DNA of 64,000 nt, from contig JAGOAJ010000010.1 of NCBI GenBank assembly GCA_017983955.1, positions 51,981-115,980 on the forward strand. The letters run 5' to 3'. Position 1 is the stretch's first letter. Each line of letters starts with the position of its first letter. The position numbers and the translations under genes are program-made. Source of the stretch: Burkholderiaceae bacterium. Its GTDB lineage: Bacteria > Pseudomonadota > Gammaproteobacteria > Burkholderiales > Burkholderiaceae_B. The notes beneath the pieces are model-generated. The model was not told the origin of the DNA. It saw only the letters and a list, made by a program, of their open reading frames with translations, and did not search any database. Shown piece by piece: positions 1 to 8,676 of the stretch.

Positions 1-839
1 GCCTGAATCTGCAATTGCACGCCTTGCCCGACCAAGAGGTCGGTAAAGCAATCGCCCTGGACATTCTGCAACGGGGTATGGACAGACTGGCGCGCTGCGA
101 CTACACCGGACTTGCCCGCCAACTGAATTACACCGAAGAAGAAATTCACGCTGCCTGCTGCCTGCTGCGCACCCTGAATCCACGCCCGGGGGCACGGTAC
201 AAATCGCTGGACCCATCCTGCTACGTTATCCCCGATGTGGTGGTGCGTAAAGTCGGTAAATTATGGGTAGCCACTTCCAACCACGAGGCGGTACCACAAG
301 CGCGCCTGAACACGGTTTATGCTCAGCTATTTCGTCAAGCACGTAGTCAAGATAGAGCGCCTATGTCACAAGCCTTGCAAGAGGCGCGTTGGCTGATGCG
401 TAGCCTGGAACAACGCACGACGACCATACAGCTCGTCGCCCAAGCCATAGTGGCGCGACAGCAAACATTTTTCGATTATGGAGAGATTGCGCTTAGGCCG
501 ATGATGCTTAGCGAAATTGCCGACGAACTGGGCATGCATGAATCCACCATCTCGCGGGCCACCAGCAATAAATACCTGGCCTCGCCACGCGGAATTTTTG
601 AATTCAAGCTGTTTTTCTCGCGCGAGCTGACTACCCGTACAGGCGGCACGTGTTCGGCCGTATCGGTACGGGCCAGGATACAAGAGCTGATCACTGCAGA
701 AAACCCCAAGCAACCACTGTCTGATGTCGTGCTAACCAGCAAATTAGCTCTGGAGGGCATCATCGTTGCGCGCCGTACCGTATCAAAATACCGTACCCAG
801 ATCAATCAACCCCCTGCCGAAATGCGTAGGGCGCCTTAG
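1..839 (+). CDS. rpoN: RNA polymerase sigma-54 factor RpoN, 3' part (5' end outside window)
   Basis: C-terminal part of sigma-54, which directs RNA polymerase to -24/-12 promoters opened by enhancer-binding ATPases. The frame is open through the left edge, so the N-terminal activator-interaction region is missing from view. Visible are the core-binding region and a helix-turn-helix-like segment (ESTISRATSNKY), which in this family contacts the -12 element. The hallmark RpoN box, ARRTVSKYR, lies near the C-terminus and contacts the -24 element. The protein ends about 15 residues after the box, as usual, so the 3' end is intact. The usual downstream partners of rpoN (hpf, ptsN, hprK) do not follow. 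A family match this clear leaves no alternative identity. Confidence 0.97.
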   Translation, partial: LNLQLHALPDQEVGKAIALDILQRGMDRLARCDYTGLARQLNYTEEEIHAACCLLRTLNPRPGARYKSLDPSCYVIPDVVVRKVGKLWVATSNHEAVPQARLNTVYAQLFRQARSQDRAPMSQALQEARWLMRSLEQRTTTIQLVAQAIVARQQTFFDYGEIALRPMMLSEIADELGMHESTISRATSNKYLASPRGIFEFKLFFSRELTTRTGGTCSAVSVRARIQELITAENPKQPLSDVVLTSKLALEGIIVARRTVSKYRTQINQPPAEMRRAP

Positions 840-903
840 GTCCATGGCCTAGTCAGGCACAGCGCTTGCCGATACTAGCTGAAGACGGTATTAGGAGCAC
901 CAC

Positions 904-2340
904 ATGAACATTGCTATTGTCGGCACAGGCCACCTTGGTCTGGTCGTAGGCGCATGCCTAGCGTCCAATGGTAACCATGTCTGTTGCATTGATCATAATA
1001 TCGAAAAAACGCAGAATCTTAATGCTGGCCATCTACCCTTTCACGAGCCCGGTCTGACCGATCTCGTGTCTGAAGGTAGACAACAAGGCTTGCTGTGCTT
1101 CACCCATGACCTGGCCGCAGGCATTAAAAATGCAGAGCTGATTTTTCTGGCAATAGGCGTACCGGCTACCGATTATGGACGCGCTAATCTGAACGGCCTT
1201 TTAAGTTGCGCCAAGCAGCTAAGCCCTTTGCTACAAGAAGGGGCCATAGTCGTTATTGCCTCCACCGTACCGCCTGGCACTTGCGAGCTGCTGCATACCC
1301 TATTAAATAAAGCCAGACCTGCCCAACAGGCAGGCGCTATACATGTCGCAGCCAACCCGCAGTTTCTGTCGGCAGGGCATGCTATTACAGATTTTCAGCG
1401 ACCTACCCGTGTGGTGATAGGCAGCCCGGACACACATGTACAACAGGTGTTGGAAACACTGTATGAACCCTGCTCCGCCACGGGCGCGCCTGTTCTAGTG
1501 ATGGACACGCGTACAGCGGAGTTTGCGAAATATGCGTGCAGCGCCATGCTGGCAACACGTATCACCATGATGAATGAATTGGCCAGTATGGCTGGACAGA
1601 TGCAGGCCAGTGTCGCAGCTATGCGCCAAGTGATCGACCTGGAACCTGGCCTGCGCACGCCGCATCCCCAGCCCAGCGCCGGGTATGGCGGCCCCCATCT
1701 GCCAGCAGACTTGCTGGCGCTGATAAAAACCGCCCAGGATGTGGATGAGCCCGCCTACCTATTGCGCAGCGTAGAACGCGCTAACCATAGACAAGGTCGG
1801 CTGCTGTTCGAAGCCATACTCCAGCATTTTTCCCATGTATTGCGGGGACGTCGCCTGGCAGTGTGGGGGCTGTCCTATGCACCAGGCACCGATGATGTTC
1901 GCCAAGCACCCAGCATACGCCTGATTACTCAACTATTAGAGGCGGGTGCGCGTGTCCAGGCCTATGACCCTGTCGCATCTGACCAGGCCCAGCAAGCAAT
2001 TGCCAATCATCGTCTGGCCTTTGCACCAACAGCCTATGCCGCTTGTGCTGGCGCGGACGCCCTAGTCGTGATGACCGCAGGCGAAGAATTTCGTCACCCT
2101 GACTTCGCCATGCTGGCCAAGCTACTAAACACCGCTGCTGTGTTTGACGCCAGCACCTTATATGACACTGACACTGTAAATCACCATGGCCTACAGCATT
2201 ATCCACTATGGCAAAAACGACAACCTGTGCTACAACAACCCTTTAATCGGGTAAATTATCCTAATAATCAAATAGCCGACCCGGCCTTCAATAACCGGGA
2301 AATTATCCCATGTAGCCCGTCCAGACACGATCAGCCGTAG
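904..2340 (+). CDS. UDP-glucose/GDP-mannose dehydrogenase-family protein with degenerate active site
   Basis: 478-residue homologue of UDP-glucose 6-dehydrogenase (Ugd). Present: an N-terminal NAD fold starting MNIAIVGTGHLGLVVG, the STVPPGT turn, the central helix AEFAKYACSAMLATR with the conserved Lys (K209), and the C-terminal UDP-binding-type domain (GLSYAPGTDD). The catalytic residues are largely replaced. The motif GGSCFPKD reads GGPHLPAD, so the nucleophilic Cys is His265 and the motif Lys is Ala268. PEFLRE reads PQFLSA, so both Glu positions are lost (Q153, A157). The Asn four residues after the conserved Lys is Ser213. The frame is intact and full length, so this is a divergent protein rather than an obvious pseudogene. 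Family knowledge predicts it cannot carry out the normal two-step oxidation to UDP-glucuronate. It may bind nucleotide or sugar nucleotide or be regulatory (inference). A ribosome site, TAGGAGC, lies just upstream of the ATG. Confidence 0.85.
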   Translation: MNIAIVGTGHLGLVVGACLASNGNHVCCIDHNIEKTQNLNAGHLPFHEPGLTDLVSEGRQQGLLCFTHDLAAGIKNAELIFLAIGVPATDYGRANLNGLLSCAKQLSPLLQEGAIVVIASTVPPGTCELLHTLLNKARPAQQAGAIHVAANPQFLSAGHAITDFQRPTRVVIGSPDTHVQQVLETLYEPCSATGAPVLVMDTRTAEFAKYACSAMLATRITMMNELASMAGQMQASVAAMRQVIDLEPGLRTPHPQPSAGYGGPHLPADLLALIKTAQDVDEPAYLLRSVERANHRQGRLLFEAILQHFSHVLRGRRLAVWGLSYAPGTDDVRQAPSIRLITQLLEAGARVQAYDPVASDQAQQAIANHRLAFAPTAYAACAGADALVVMTAGEEFRHPDFAMLAKLLNTAAVFDASTLYDTDTVNHHGLQHYPLWQKRQPVLQQPFNRVNYPNNQIADPAFNNREIIPCSPSRHDQP

Positions 2341-2428
2341 CAGCAAGCCACATCGCATGATGCCTGGACGCCTGGGATGCTTCCCCCTGATGCATCAAGC
2401 TAATTTGCTTGCACGGAGAATAACGAAT

Positions 2429-3280
2429 ATGACAACGAATAACACCAGCACGGTTACCTTCCACGATGGTCGTAGCGCGCCCCAACTAGGGCTGGGCGTC
2501 TGGCAAATTGAGGATGATCAGGTCACCAGCGTAGTACGCACAGCTCTAGAACTGGGCTACCGCTCTATAGACACCGCCGCCGTTTACGCCAATGAAACAG
2601 GCGTAGGGCTGGGCATACGGGAATCCGGAATTCCCCGCGAAGAAATCTTCCTGACAACCAAACTTTGGAACGATAGGCACGGTCACGCAGCCAGCAAAGT
2701 GGCTTTCGAAGAAAGCCTGGAAAAACTGGGCGTGGATTACATCGATTTATATCTTATCCACTGGCCAGTACCAAAAAATGACCTTTATGTAGAGGCTTGG
2801 GAAACGCTGATCCAGTTACGTGATGAAGGCCTGATCAAGTCCATAGGCGTATCTAATTTTAAAATCAACCACTTGCAGAAACTGCTGGATAAAACGGGTG
2901 TACTTCCGGTAGTCAATCAGATAGAACTTAACCCCACCTTCCAGCAAGACGCCCTGCGCCTGTTCCATACCGAACAAGAGATCATTACCGCCGCCTGGAG
3001 CCCTCTGGGTCGAGGCCGCCTATGGGACGATGCTGTGCTGACCTCTATTGCCCACAAGCACCAGCGTTCTATCGCCCAAGTCGTTTTACGCTGGCACATA
3101 CAACTGGGCAATATGGTGCTGACCAAATCAGTCACGCCATCCCGGCTTCAAGAAAATAGCCTGGTGTTCGATTTCATGTTGGATGCCGATGATATGGCCG
3201 CGATCGCCACCCTGGACAACCCCGATGGCCGGCAAGGCCCAGATCCCGAATTGTTTCGCATGCCCAAGGAAACTATCTAA
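2429..3280 (+). CDS. Aldo/keto reductase (2,5-diketo-D-gluconate reductase type)
   Basis: 283-residue NADPH-dependent aldo/keto reductase with the (beta/alpha)8 fold. The family tetrad is visible: Asp in SIDTAAVY, Tyr in AVYANE, Lys in TTKLWND and His in LIHWP. The NADP-binding C-terminal segment (LTKSVTPSRLQEN) is also present. Closest in appearance to the DkgA/DkgB and YvgN group that reduces methylglyoxal, diketogluconate and other aldehydes; the real substrate is unknown. The start at 2429 is preferred over an in-frame ATG at 2357 because GGAG lies 10 bases before it and homologues begin near MTTNN. The gene ends tail to tail with the livM gene at 3273, the two stop regions overlapping by 8 bases. 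Confidence 0.9.
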   Translation: MTTNNTSTVTFHDGRSAPQLGLGVWQIEDDQVTSVVRTALELGYRSIDTAAVYANETGVGLGIRESGIPREEIFLTTKLWNDRHGHAASKVAFEESLEKLGVDYIDLYLIHWPVPKNDLYVEAWETLIQLRDEGLIKSIGVSNFKINHLQKLLDKTGVLPVVNQIELNPTFQQDALRLFHTEQEIITAAWSPLGRGRLWDDAVLTSIAHKHQRSIAQVVLRWHIQLGNMVLTKSVTPSRLQENSLVFDFMLDADDMAAIATLDNPDGRQGPDPELFRMPKETI

Positions 3281-4208
3281 GCAAGCCCATCAAGCCGCCG
3301 CGGCCAAACAAGGCCACGACGATCAACAGCACGCCCAGGCCCAGCATCCAGTACTCCGGGCTGGCGTCGGCTAACCAGCTATGCACGGTCATATAAGCGA
3401 TGGCCCCTATCAGGCCGCCGTAAAGGCGGCCTGTGCCACCCAGCACCAAAATAATCAGCACCTCGGCCGAGCGGTGAAAGCTTAGCGACTCTATACCCAC
3501 GAATTGTGTGGTCTGTGCCAGCAAGGCACCTGCCACGCCGGCAATCGCGGCAGATATGCAATACGCCATGCGCAAACGTCTATCCACTGGCGCGCCTAGT
3601 GCCTGCATACGCACACGGTTCTGGTGTATGCCACGCAAGGAAACGCCGAATGGCGATTGCACGATGCGACGAGTCACCAAAAACGCGACCAGCACCACGC
3701 CATAGGCATAGACAAAGCCGGTACGTCCATACAGGTCGAACTCGAAGCGGCCCAGCACATCCGCCATTTCTATGCCATGCAAGCCATCGCTGCCCCCGGT
3801 AATTCCAGAGTATTGGACGGCCAGCTCACCCAGCAACACGCAAACAGCAATCGTAATCATCAAACGCGTCAGGTCGGCTCCACGAACCACCAGCCAACTA
3901 AGCAAATAACCCAACACCGCGCAAACCACCAAGGCCGCCAGCACGCCTGAAAATGGCTCGGCCCAGCCATGCACCGCCAACCAACCTGCCGTATACGCGC
4001 CTGCGCCAAAAAAGGCAGCGTGGCCCACCGTCAGTATCCCCGCATAGCCCAACGCCAAGTCCAGCGATACGGCGAACAAGCCCACAATCAACATCTGGGT
4101 TAACAAAGGCAGTTTTTGTGGCAAGAAAAAATAGCACGAAGCCAGCGCCAGCCAAAAAACCACTTCCGCCAAGGTGGTACTCGCTGTGCCTAGCCTGGTC
4201 TTTTTCAT
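3273..4208 (-). CDS. livM: Liv-type ABC transporter permease, LivM family
   Basis: 311-residue integral membrane protein of the branched-chain amino acid (HAAT) ABC family, with about eight to ten hydrophobic helices. The LivM hallmarks are the early segment LALGYAGILTVGHAAFFGAG and the cytoplasmic coupling loop around SPFGVSLRGIHQNRVRMQALG, each quoted within its run. It would form the inner-membrane channel with the LivH gene just upstream; the two overlap by 4 bases, implying translational coupling. No LivF or LivG ATPase gene accompanies this set. Substrates of this family include branched-chain amino acids, urea, amides and aromatic acids, and the sequence does not say which applies here. 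Confidence 0.9.
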   Translation of the reverse strand: MKKTRLGTASTTLAEVVFWLALASCYFFLPQKLPLLTQMLIVGLFAVSLDLALGYAGILTVGHAAFFGAGAYTAGWLAVHGWAEPFSGVLAALVVCAVLGYLLSWLVVRGADLTRLMITIAVCVLLGELAVQYSGITGGSDGLHGIEMADVLGRFEFDLYGRTGFVYAYGVVLVAFLVTRRIVQSPFGVSLRGIHQNRVRMQALGAPVDRRLRMAYCISAAIAGVAGALLAQTTQFVGIESLSFHRSAEVLIILVLGGTGRLYGGLIGAIAYMTVHSWLADASPEYWMLGLGVLLIVVALFGRGGLMGLLR

Positions 4209-5065
4209 GCTTGCCCCTTGCGCGAAATCAGGCCGTTAGGACGCAGTAACAAAACCAGCACCATGAAGATGTACACGAGAAAAGCACCCATCTCGGGGAA
4301 GTAATACTTGCCCGTCATGTCGATAACACCGATTAGCAAGGCCGCAACAAAGGGCCCCACCAGCGTGCCTGCCCCACCTACCGCGACCACCATCAGAAAG
4401 TAAATCATGTACTTCAGGGCAAAGGCCGGCTCCATGCCCAGCAGCTCCAGGCTAAGTGCCCCACCCAAGCCTGCCAGTCCGCATCCCAGCGCAAAGGTCA
4501 GGAAAAAAAGCCGCTGTACATTAATGCCCATGCCATTGGCAGCCCTGGCATTATCCACTGCCGCCCTGACCCTGGCGCCGTAAGACGTTCTGGATAAGCC
4601 CAGCAACAGCAGCACCATAACGGCCAGGCCACTAAAGACCAATAAGGAGCGATAGCGTCCTAGACCTATCCCCATGAACTGATACTGTCCCTGCAGCCAA
4701 GCAGGCAAGGTAAACATCTGTATGGACGGTCCAAACAGCCAGCTTGCCACGGCGGTCGCAACAAATACCACGCCTATGGACAGCAATACCTGAGCCAGTG
4801 GATGGTCGCCGTATAAATGTCGAAACAACAGGACTTCCAGTAGCCCGCCGACCACAGCCGCCGCAACGAATGCGCAAACCAGAGCCATCACAAACCCTAA
4901 GCCCCAGCTATTCATGGCAACCAGCGCCGCATAGCCGCCTATCATGGCAAAAACACCATGGGCCAGGTTGACGAAACTCATCAAACCCAAGGTAATGGAC
5001 AGGCCTACGCTCATTAAAAACAGCAGCATGCCATAGGCAATACCATCAAAGATCACCGTGGCCAT
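4205..5065 (-). CDS. livH: Liv-type ABC transporter permease, LivH family
   Basis: 286-residue hydrophobic permease. LivH hallmarks are GLSITLGLMSFVNLAHG near the N-terminus, the coupling loop TSYGARVRAAVDNARAANG, and the late segment VVAVGGAGTLVGPFVAALL. It pairs with the downstream LivM gene (4-base overlap) and follows the periplasmic binding-protein gene (stop at 5141) with a 75-base gap. That gap holds only a weak 5-bp dyad (CAGCA/TGCTG). The cluster has no ATPase, so the pair must use ATPases from another locus or be non-functional (inference). Start ATG at 5065 precedes the first membrane helix by only a few residues, as is normal. Confidence 0.9.
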   Translation of the reverse strand: MATVIFDGIAYGMLLFLMSVGLSITLGLMSFVNLAHGVFAMIGGYAALVAMNSWGLGFVMALVCAFVAAAVVGGLLEVLLFRHLYGDHPLAQVLLSIGVVFVATAVASWLFGPSIQMFTLPAWLQGQYQFMGIGLGRYRSLLVFSGLAVMVLLLLGLSRTSYGARVRAAVDNARAANGMGINVQRLFFLTFALGCGLAGLGGALSLELLGMEPAFALKYMIYFLMVVAVGGAGTLVGPFVAALLIGVIDMTGKYYFPEMGAFLVYIFMVLVLLLRPNGLISRKGQA

Positions 5066-5140
5066 AAAGCACGCCGCGGTTTTTCGTCCATGACAGCAAG
5101 CTGCTGATGTTCAGTGTGTTTCACGGATCTGTACGTCTGT

Positions 5141-6334
5141 TTACTTGGTGGACAACGCCGGATCTTGCACCTGATCAAACTGGTCAAACTCCACATTCAC
5201 CAGCTTGCCAGCCACCTTTTCCACACGGCGTATATACACAGTCTGCACAATATCGCGCGTATCGGCAGCGATACGAATTGGACCACGCGGACTATCCAGT
5301 TCCAGCCCCTTCAACGCAGCCATGATGGCGTCAGCAGTCATATCGCCACTGGTCTTTTGCATGGCGGCATCCAGCGCCGCCAGCGCGTCATAGGCGGCCA
5401 CAGAGAAATAACTGGGCCGCATACTGGTACCGAACTCGGTTTCGAAATCTTGCACGAATTTTTTATTTTTAGCCGACGGATGCGCATAGGAGTAATGGTG
5501 ACTGGTCACCAGTCCCAGCGCCACGTCGCCGGTGGCTTCCAGATAGCTGTCATCTGTGGCTTCGCCCGTGGCGTACAAGGTGATTCCCGCCTTATCCAGG
5601 CCGCGTTCCTGCCACGCCTTCATAAAGGCAGGCGGCATGACCCCTGATGGGAAAAAGATAAAAGCAGCATCAGGGCGCGCATCCTTGATGCGTTGCACAT
5701 AGGCAGAAAAGTCTGGATTGCTCATGGGGATGCGAACCTGGTCCATGATCTGCCCGCCGCCTTTGGTGAAGGCATCTTTAAAAGCCACCTCGGCATCCAG
5801 TCCAGGCCCATAATTGGCCACCACGGTGTAGGCGTTTTTTACGCCGTTTTTTAGCATCCACAGCGCCATGGGTGCTGACACCTGCTGCACAGTAAACGCC
5901 ACGCGGGCCATATAGGGCGAACTGGCAGGTATGCCCGACGAGGCCGCGTTCATGATAATCGTGGGTATTTTCCCCTTGGTCACTACCGGCGCGACGGCAT
6001 AGGCATTGGGACTGAAGTCCAGCCCAGTCAGAAAGTTGACCTTATCATTAACGATCAATTCCTGAGCATAGCGTTTGGCCATATCTGGCGCCGCCCCTGC
6101 TGTGTCTTTGCGTATCAGTTGAACTTCGCGTCCACCCAACCGACCACCGTGTTCGTTAAGGTACAGCGCCATGCCCGCATCAAACTGCCTGCCATAGTCT
6201 GCATAAGGTCCTGACCAACTGGCAATCACGCCAATACGTATGGGGTCCTGTTGGTCGGCAGCCTGCACAGGCGCAACAGCCACTAATCCGGTAAGTGCCA
6301 GGGCGGCTATCGCAACAAACTTTTGTGTCTTCAT
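5141..6334 (-). CDS. Periplasmic substrate-binding protein of a Liv-type ABC transporter
   Basis: 397-residue type I periplasmic binding protein (peripla_BP_6/LivK family). The start at 6334 is chosen because it directly begins a signal peptide, MKTQKFVAIAALALTG, ending at a VQA cleavage site; a longer frame to 6448 would precede the signal with an unlikely tail. The mature protein begins with the lobe-1 signature PIRIGVIASWSGPYADYG. The upstream region lacks a good purine-rich ribosome site. It delivers ligand to the LivH/LivM pair immediately downstream. Sequence detail (NAASSGIPASSP, YFSVAAYDALAAL) resembles aromatic-acid or amide-type members more than LivJ/LivK, but the ligand is not predictable. 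Confidence 0.88.
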   Translation of the reverse strand: MKTQKFVAIAALALTGLVAVAPVQAADQQDPIRIGVIASWSGPYADYGRQFDAGMALYLNEHGGRLGGREVQLIRKDTAGAAPDMAKRYAQELIVNDKVNFLTGLDFSPNAYAVAPVVTKGKIPTIIMNAASSGIPASSPYMARVAFTVQQVSAPMALWMLKNGVKNAYTVVANYGPGLDAEVAFKDAFTKGGGQIMDQVRIPMSNPDFSAYVQRIKDARPDAAFIFFPSGVMPPAFMKAWQERGLDKAGITLYATGEATDDSYLEATGDVALGLVTSHHYSYAHPSAKNKKFVQDFETEFGTSMRPSYFSVAAYDALAALDAAMQKTSGDMTADAIMAALKGLELDSPRGPIRIAADTRDIVQTVYIRRVEKVAGKLVNVEFDQFDQVQDPALSTK

Positions 6335-6384
6335 AGGAAGGATATGTCCTGTATGGAGAAGCGCCGCTGTGGCACGTTCCTGTT

Positions 6385-7800
6385 TTAGAGCTGCGCCAAG
6401 GCCCGACGTGCCCCACCGCTTAAACATGCGGCCAAGGCCGGCGCGCAAGCAAATACCACGAACAGCGCGACGGCGGCGTACTGTGCGCCCTCCAGCCCGC
6501 CTGGCCGAGTAAACCCAGCTGCATTAGTGACCATGCCCGCAACGCTGGCGCCCAAGGCCATGGCATATAGCTGTAACGTAGTAATGGCGGCCGACGCTAC
6601 GTTTTCCTGGCCCACAGGCGCGCTTTTGAAGATACGCGTCAGCAAGTGCGGCCAGCATAGCCCTACCCCAAGTCCCACCCCGATCAAGGGCAGGGTCAGC
6701 CACCAATCGCTACCACCCAAGGTCAAGGCCGTCATAGGCATCAGCACCGCCAGCAACGCGGTAGACAGGGCGGAAATCAACGGCCCCACCATAATCAAGC
6801 GATTAGCCACGGCTTCAGAACGGCTGGAACTGATAAATGATCCCGTAGTCCAGCCAGCCGATAGCAAGGCCATCCAGTAACCGGCAATTAGCGGTGACTT
6901 GTTATGTATTACCTGCAGGAAGTAAGGAATGAATACTTCCGTGGTCACACCAGCGCTAAGCAGAAAAACACAGGCATACAAACTGCCCAAAGCGGTTTTC
7001 ATAGAATACGAACCGGTAGGCATAATGCGGGCAGTAGCACGGTTATCCGCACGGGCAATCAACACCGTCAGCAACAAGCCGCCCACCACGCCCGCCAGGT
7101 TCCAGCTCCATAGGTCAGACACGCTGCCCACAGACACCACCATTACCGACAAAATCAGCAAGAATATTTTGCCCAAAGGCGCTTTAACCGGCTGGCTGCC
7201 ACGGCCAGTGGTTTTAGCGGCTAACTGGGTATGCACCAGCCAGGCCAACACCGCCGCCAGCGGCAGGACGGCCCAGAAGGCCATGCGCCAGTGACCTGTT
7301 TGGGCAAAGATGCCGCCTATCGCCGGACCAGCCAGCGTCGCGATGCCCCACATGCTGGATACCAGCACCATGGCGCGCGGCCATAAGCGTTCTTCAAACA
7401 CCAGGCGTACCGACGAATAGCTTAGACCCAGCAACAAGCCACCACCCAAGCCTTGGGCAGTACGCCCTACCAGCAACCACGGCATGCTGGGCGCCAGGGC
7501 GCAACCTGCGGTTCCCACGACGAACATGGCGATAGCCAGCAGAAAGGCTTTTTGCGTACCCACCACATCCATGGCTTTGGGCGACAGGGCCGACCCCAAT
7601 ATGGACGCCGCCACAAACAAGGTAGTGTTCCAAGCGTAGTATTCCAGCCCGCCTATGTCTTTGACCACCGAAGGCAATATGGTGGTGACGATGTAAACAT
7701 TGACCGCGTGCAGCGCCACGCCACCGGCCAACGCCAAGGAACGTAGCCCGTTCTTACCTGACAGCAGTTCTGACCACGAACCTGATTGTCTTGTGCTCAT
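6385..7800 (-). CDS. MFS transporter (14-TM drug/organic anion exporter type)
   Basis: 471-residue major facilitator with 12 to 14 hydrophobic helices. Visible are the substrate-proton antiport-type segment LVGRTAQGLGGGLLLGLSY and the motif-C-like stretch LAGPAIGGIFAQ in the fifth helix, both typical of the DHA2/EmrB-like group. The start at 7800 (MSTRQ) is preferred over an upstream ATG at 7917 because the upstream frame overlaps slyX and homologues begin with a short hydrophilic lead. It lies between slyX (13-base gap) and the binding-protein gene (50-base gap) on the same strand, so it is probably co-transcribed. Substrate unknown. Confidence 0.88.
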   Translation of the reverse strand: MSTRQSGSWSELLSGKNGLRSLALAGGVALHAVNVYIVTTILPSVVKDIGGLEYYAWNTTLFVAASILGSALSPKAMDVVGTQKAFLLAIAMFVVGTAGCALAPSMPWLLVGRTAQGLGGGLLLGLSYSSVRLVFEERLWPRAMVLVSSMWGIATLAGPAIGGIFAQTGHWRMAFWAVLPLAAVLAWLVHTQLAAKTTGRGSQPVKAPLGKIFLLILSVMVVSVGSVSDLWSWNLAGVVGGLLLTVLIARADNRATARIMPTGSYSMKTALGSLYACVFLLSAGVTTEVFIPYFLQVIHNKSPLIAGYWMALLSAGWTTGSFISSSRSEAVANRLIMVGPLISALSTALLAVLMPMTALTLGGSDWWLTLPLIGVGLGVGLCWPHLLTRIFKSAPVGQENVASAAITTLQLYAMALGASVAGMVTNAAGFTRPGGLEGAQYAAVALFVVFACAPALAACLSGGARRALAQL

Positions 7801-7813
7801 AAATTCAACGTCA

Positions 7814-8020
7814 TCAATAGTGCGGCGGCCTTTCTTGCGTATAGGCATCGGCGCCACCGTCTGCGTCCCCTGCCCCCATGCGCTTTGCCAAAGACGCGCA
7901 GGTGGCGCGCAATTCATCTATCTGTTTCTGCTGTCTGTAAATGATGTCGCTGAGCTCCTGTGTCAGATCTTCCTGAGCCAGAACCTTCAGTTCAATATCC
8001 ACCAAACGCTTTTCTGTCAT
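7814..8020 (-). CDS. slyX: SlyX family protein
   Basis: 68-residue SlyX protein, a short coiled-coil protein of unknown biochemical role. The sequence shows a heptad-rich helix (RLVDIELKVLAQEDLTQELS followed by a second helical stretch) and the conserved C-terminal PPHY that ends nearly all SlyX proteins. The start at 8020 is taken because family members begin with a short MTEKRL-type lead; an in-frame ATG at 8050 would add ten atypical residues. First gene of the minus-strand run slyX, MFS, binding protein, livH, livM. Confidence 0.9.
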   Translation of the reverse strand: MTEKRLVDIELKVLAQEDLTQELSDIIYRQQKQIDELRATCASLAKRMGAGDADGGADAYTQERPPHY

Positions 8021-8317
8021 TGCTAAATGTTCCGTCGCCGCAAAAAACACTAGTTTAGTCGGTCATCGTGCTGCCCGACCCTGCTTGCCGCCATCCTGGT
8101 CCTGTCCCGTGCTGAATACCACACTATGCTAAATAATTGCCCTGATGGAAAACCCTTGTGATATCATAGTCTTGCTAAATGATGAAAAATGCGCTAGTAC
8201 CTGATGGTAGGGCTAACCAATTCCCACCATTACCTATTCCCACGACCTTTTAACCGAATCACTACGGTATCAAGAAGCCTATGGGCATTTATTTACTGAT
8301 TTTCAAGGAGTACACAC
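8021..8317. promoter_or_regulatory. Divergent intergenic region between slyX and the infA paralogue
   Basis: About 297 bases without a coding frame. The right half would form a long 5' leader for the IF-1-like gene, ending with a good ribosome site (CAAGGAG at 8305-8311). TTGTGATATCATAG near 8156 contains a plausible -10 (TATCAT), but no convincing -35 is at the right spacing. A long leader is known for cold-regulated translation genes; that use here is inference. No RNA gene recognised. Confidence 0.35.
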
Positions 8318-8578
8318 ATGGCTAAAGAAGAGCTGATCGAAATGGGCGGACTAGTTACAGAAGTTCTACCCGACTCTCGCTTTCGCGTCACCCTGGACAA
8401 CGGCCACCCCGTCGTCGCCTACACCGGCGGAAAAATGCGCAAGCACCATATCCGTATCTTGGCTGGCGACAAAGTCTCCCTGGAAATGTCGCCCTACGAC
8501 CTTAGTAAGGGCCGTATTACATTTCGCCATATTGCTGGCCGTCCGCCAGCGGGTCCACGTACCCAGCGCCGCCGCTAA
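8318..8578 (+). CDS. infA: Translation initiation factor IF-1, second (extended) paralogue
   Basis: 86-residue IF-1 homologue with one S1/OB-fold domain. It begins [19 protein letters not shown] and carries the conserved [18 protein letters not shown] and [20 protein letters not shown] stretches, each within the OB fold. Standard IF-1 is about 72 residues; this one has a basic proline/arginine C-terminal tail ending PRTQRRR. Burkholderiales commonly carry two infA genes, one in the ribosomal spc region and one solitary; this solitary gene matches the second type. A strong ribosome site lies upstream after a long leader. Expected to bind the 30S A site; whether it has a special condition-dependent role cannot be seen. 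Confidence 0.93.
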   Translation: MAKEELIEMGGLVTEVLPDSRFRVTLDNGHPVVAYTGGKMRKHHIRILAGDKVSLEMSPYDLSKGRITFRHIAGRPPAGPRTQRRR

Positions 8579-8676
8579 GCATTGCGAACGCGGGTGTCCC
8601 AGTGGTGCATCCGTTTTCTCACCGGCAAACCATTACAATCGGGCAAGTTCACTACTGCCTGTAAGGCATGCTTTTG

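Noticed and set aside
2357-2428. Upstream start for the aldo/keto reductase
   Set aside because: Adds 24 residues unlike the family and lacks a ribosome site; the 2429 ATG has a good one.
8150-8260. Possible small RNA or riboswitch in the infA leader
   Set aside because: No recognisable conserved core or stable hairpin could be found by eye; left as a leader only.
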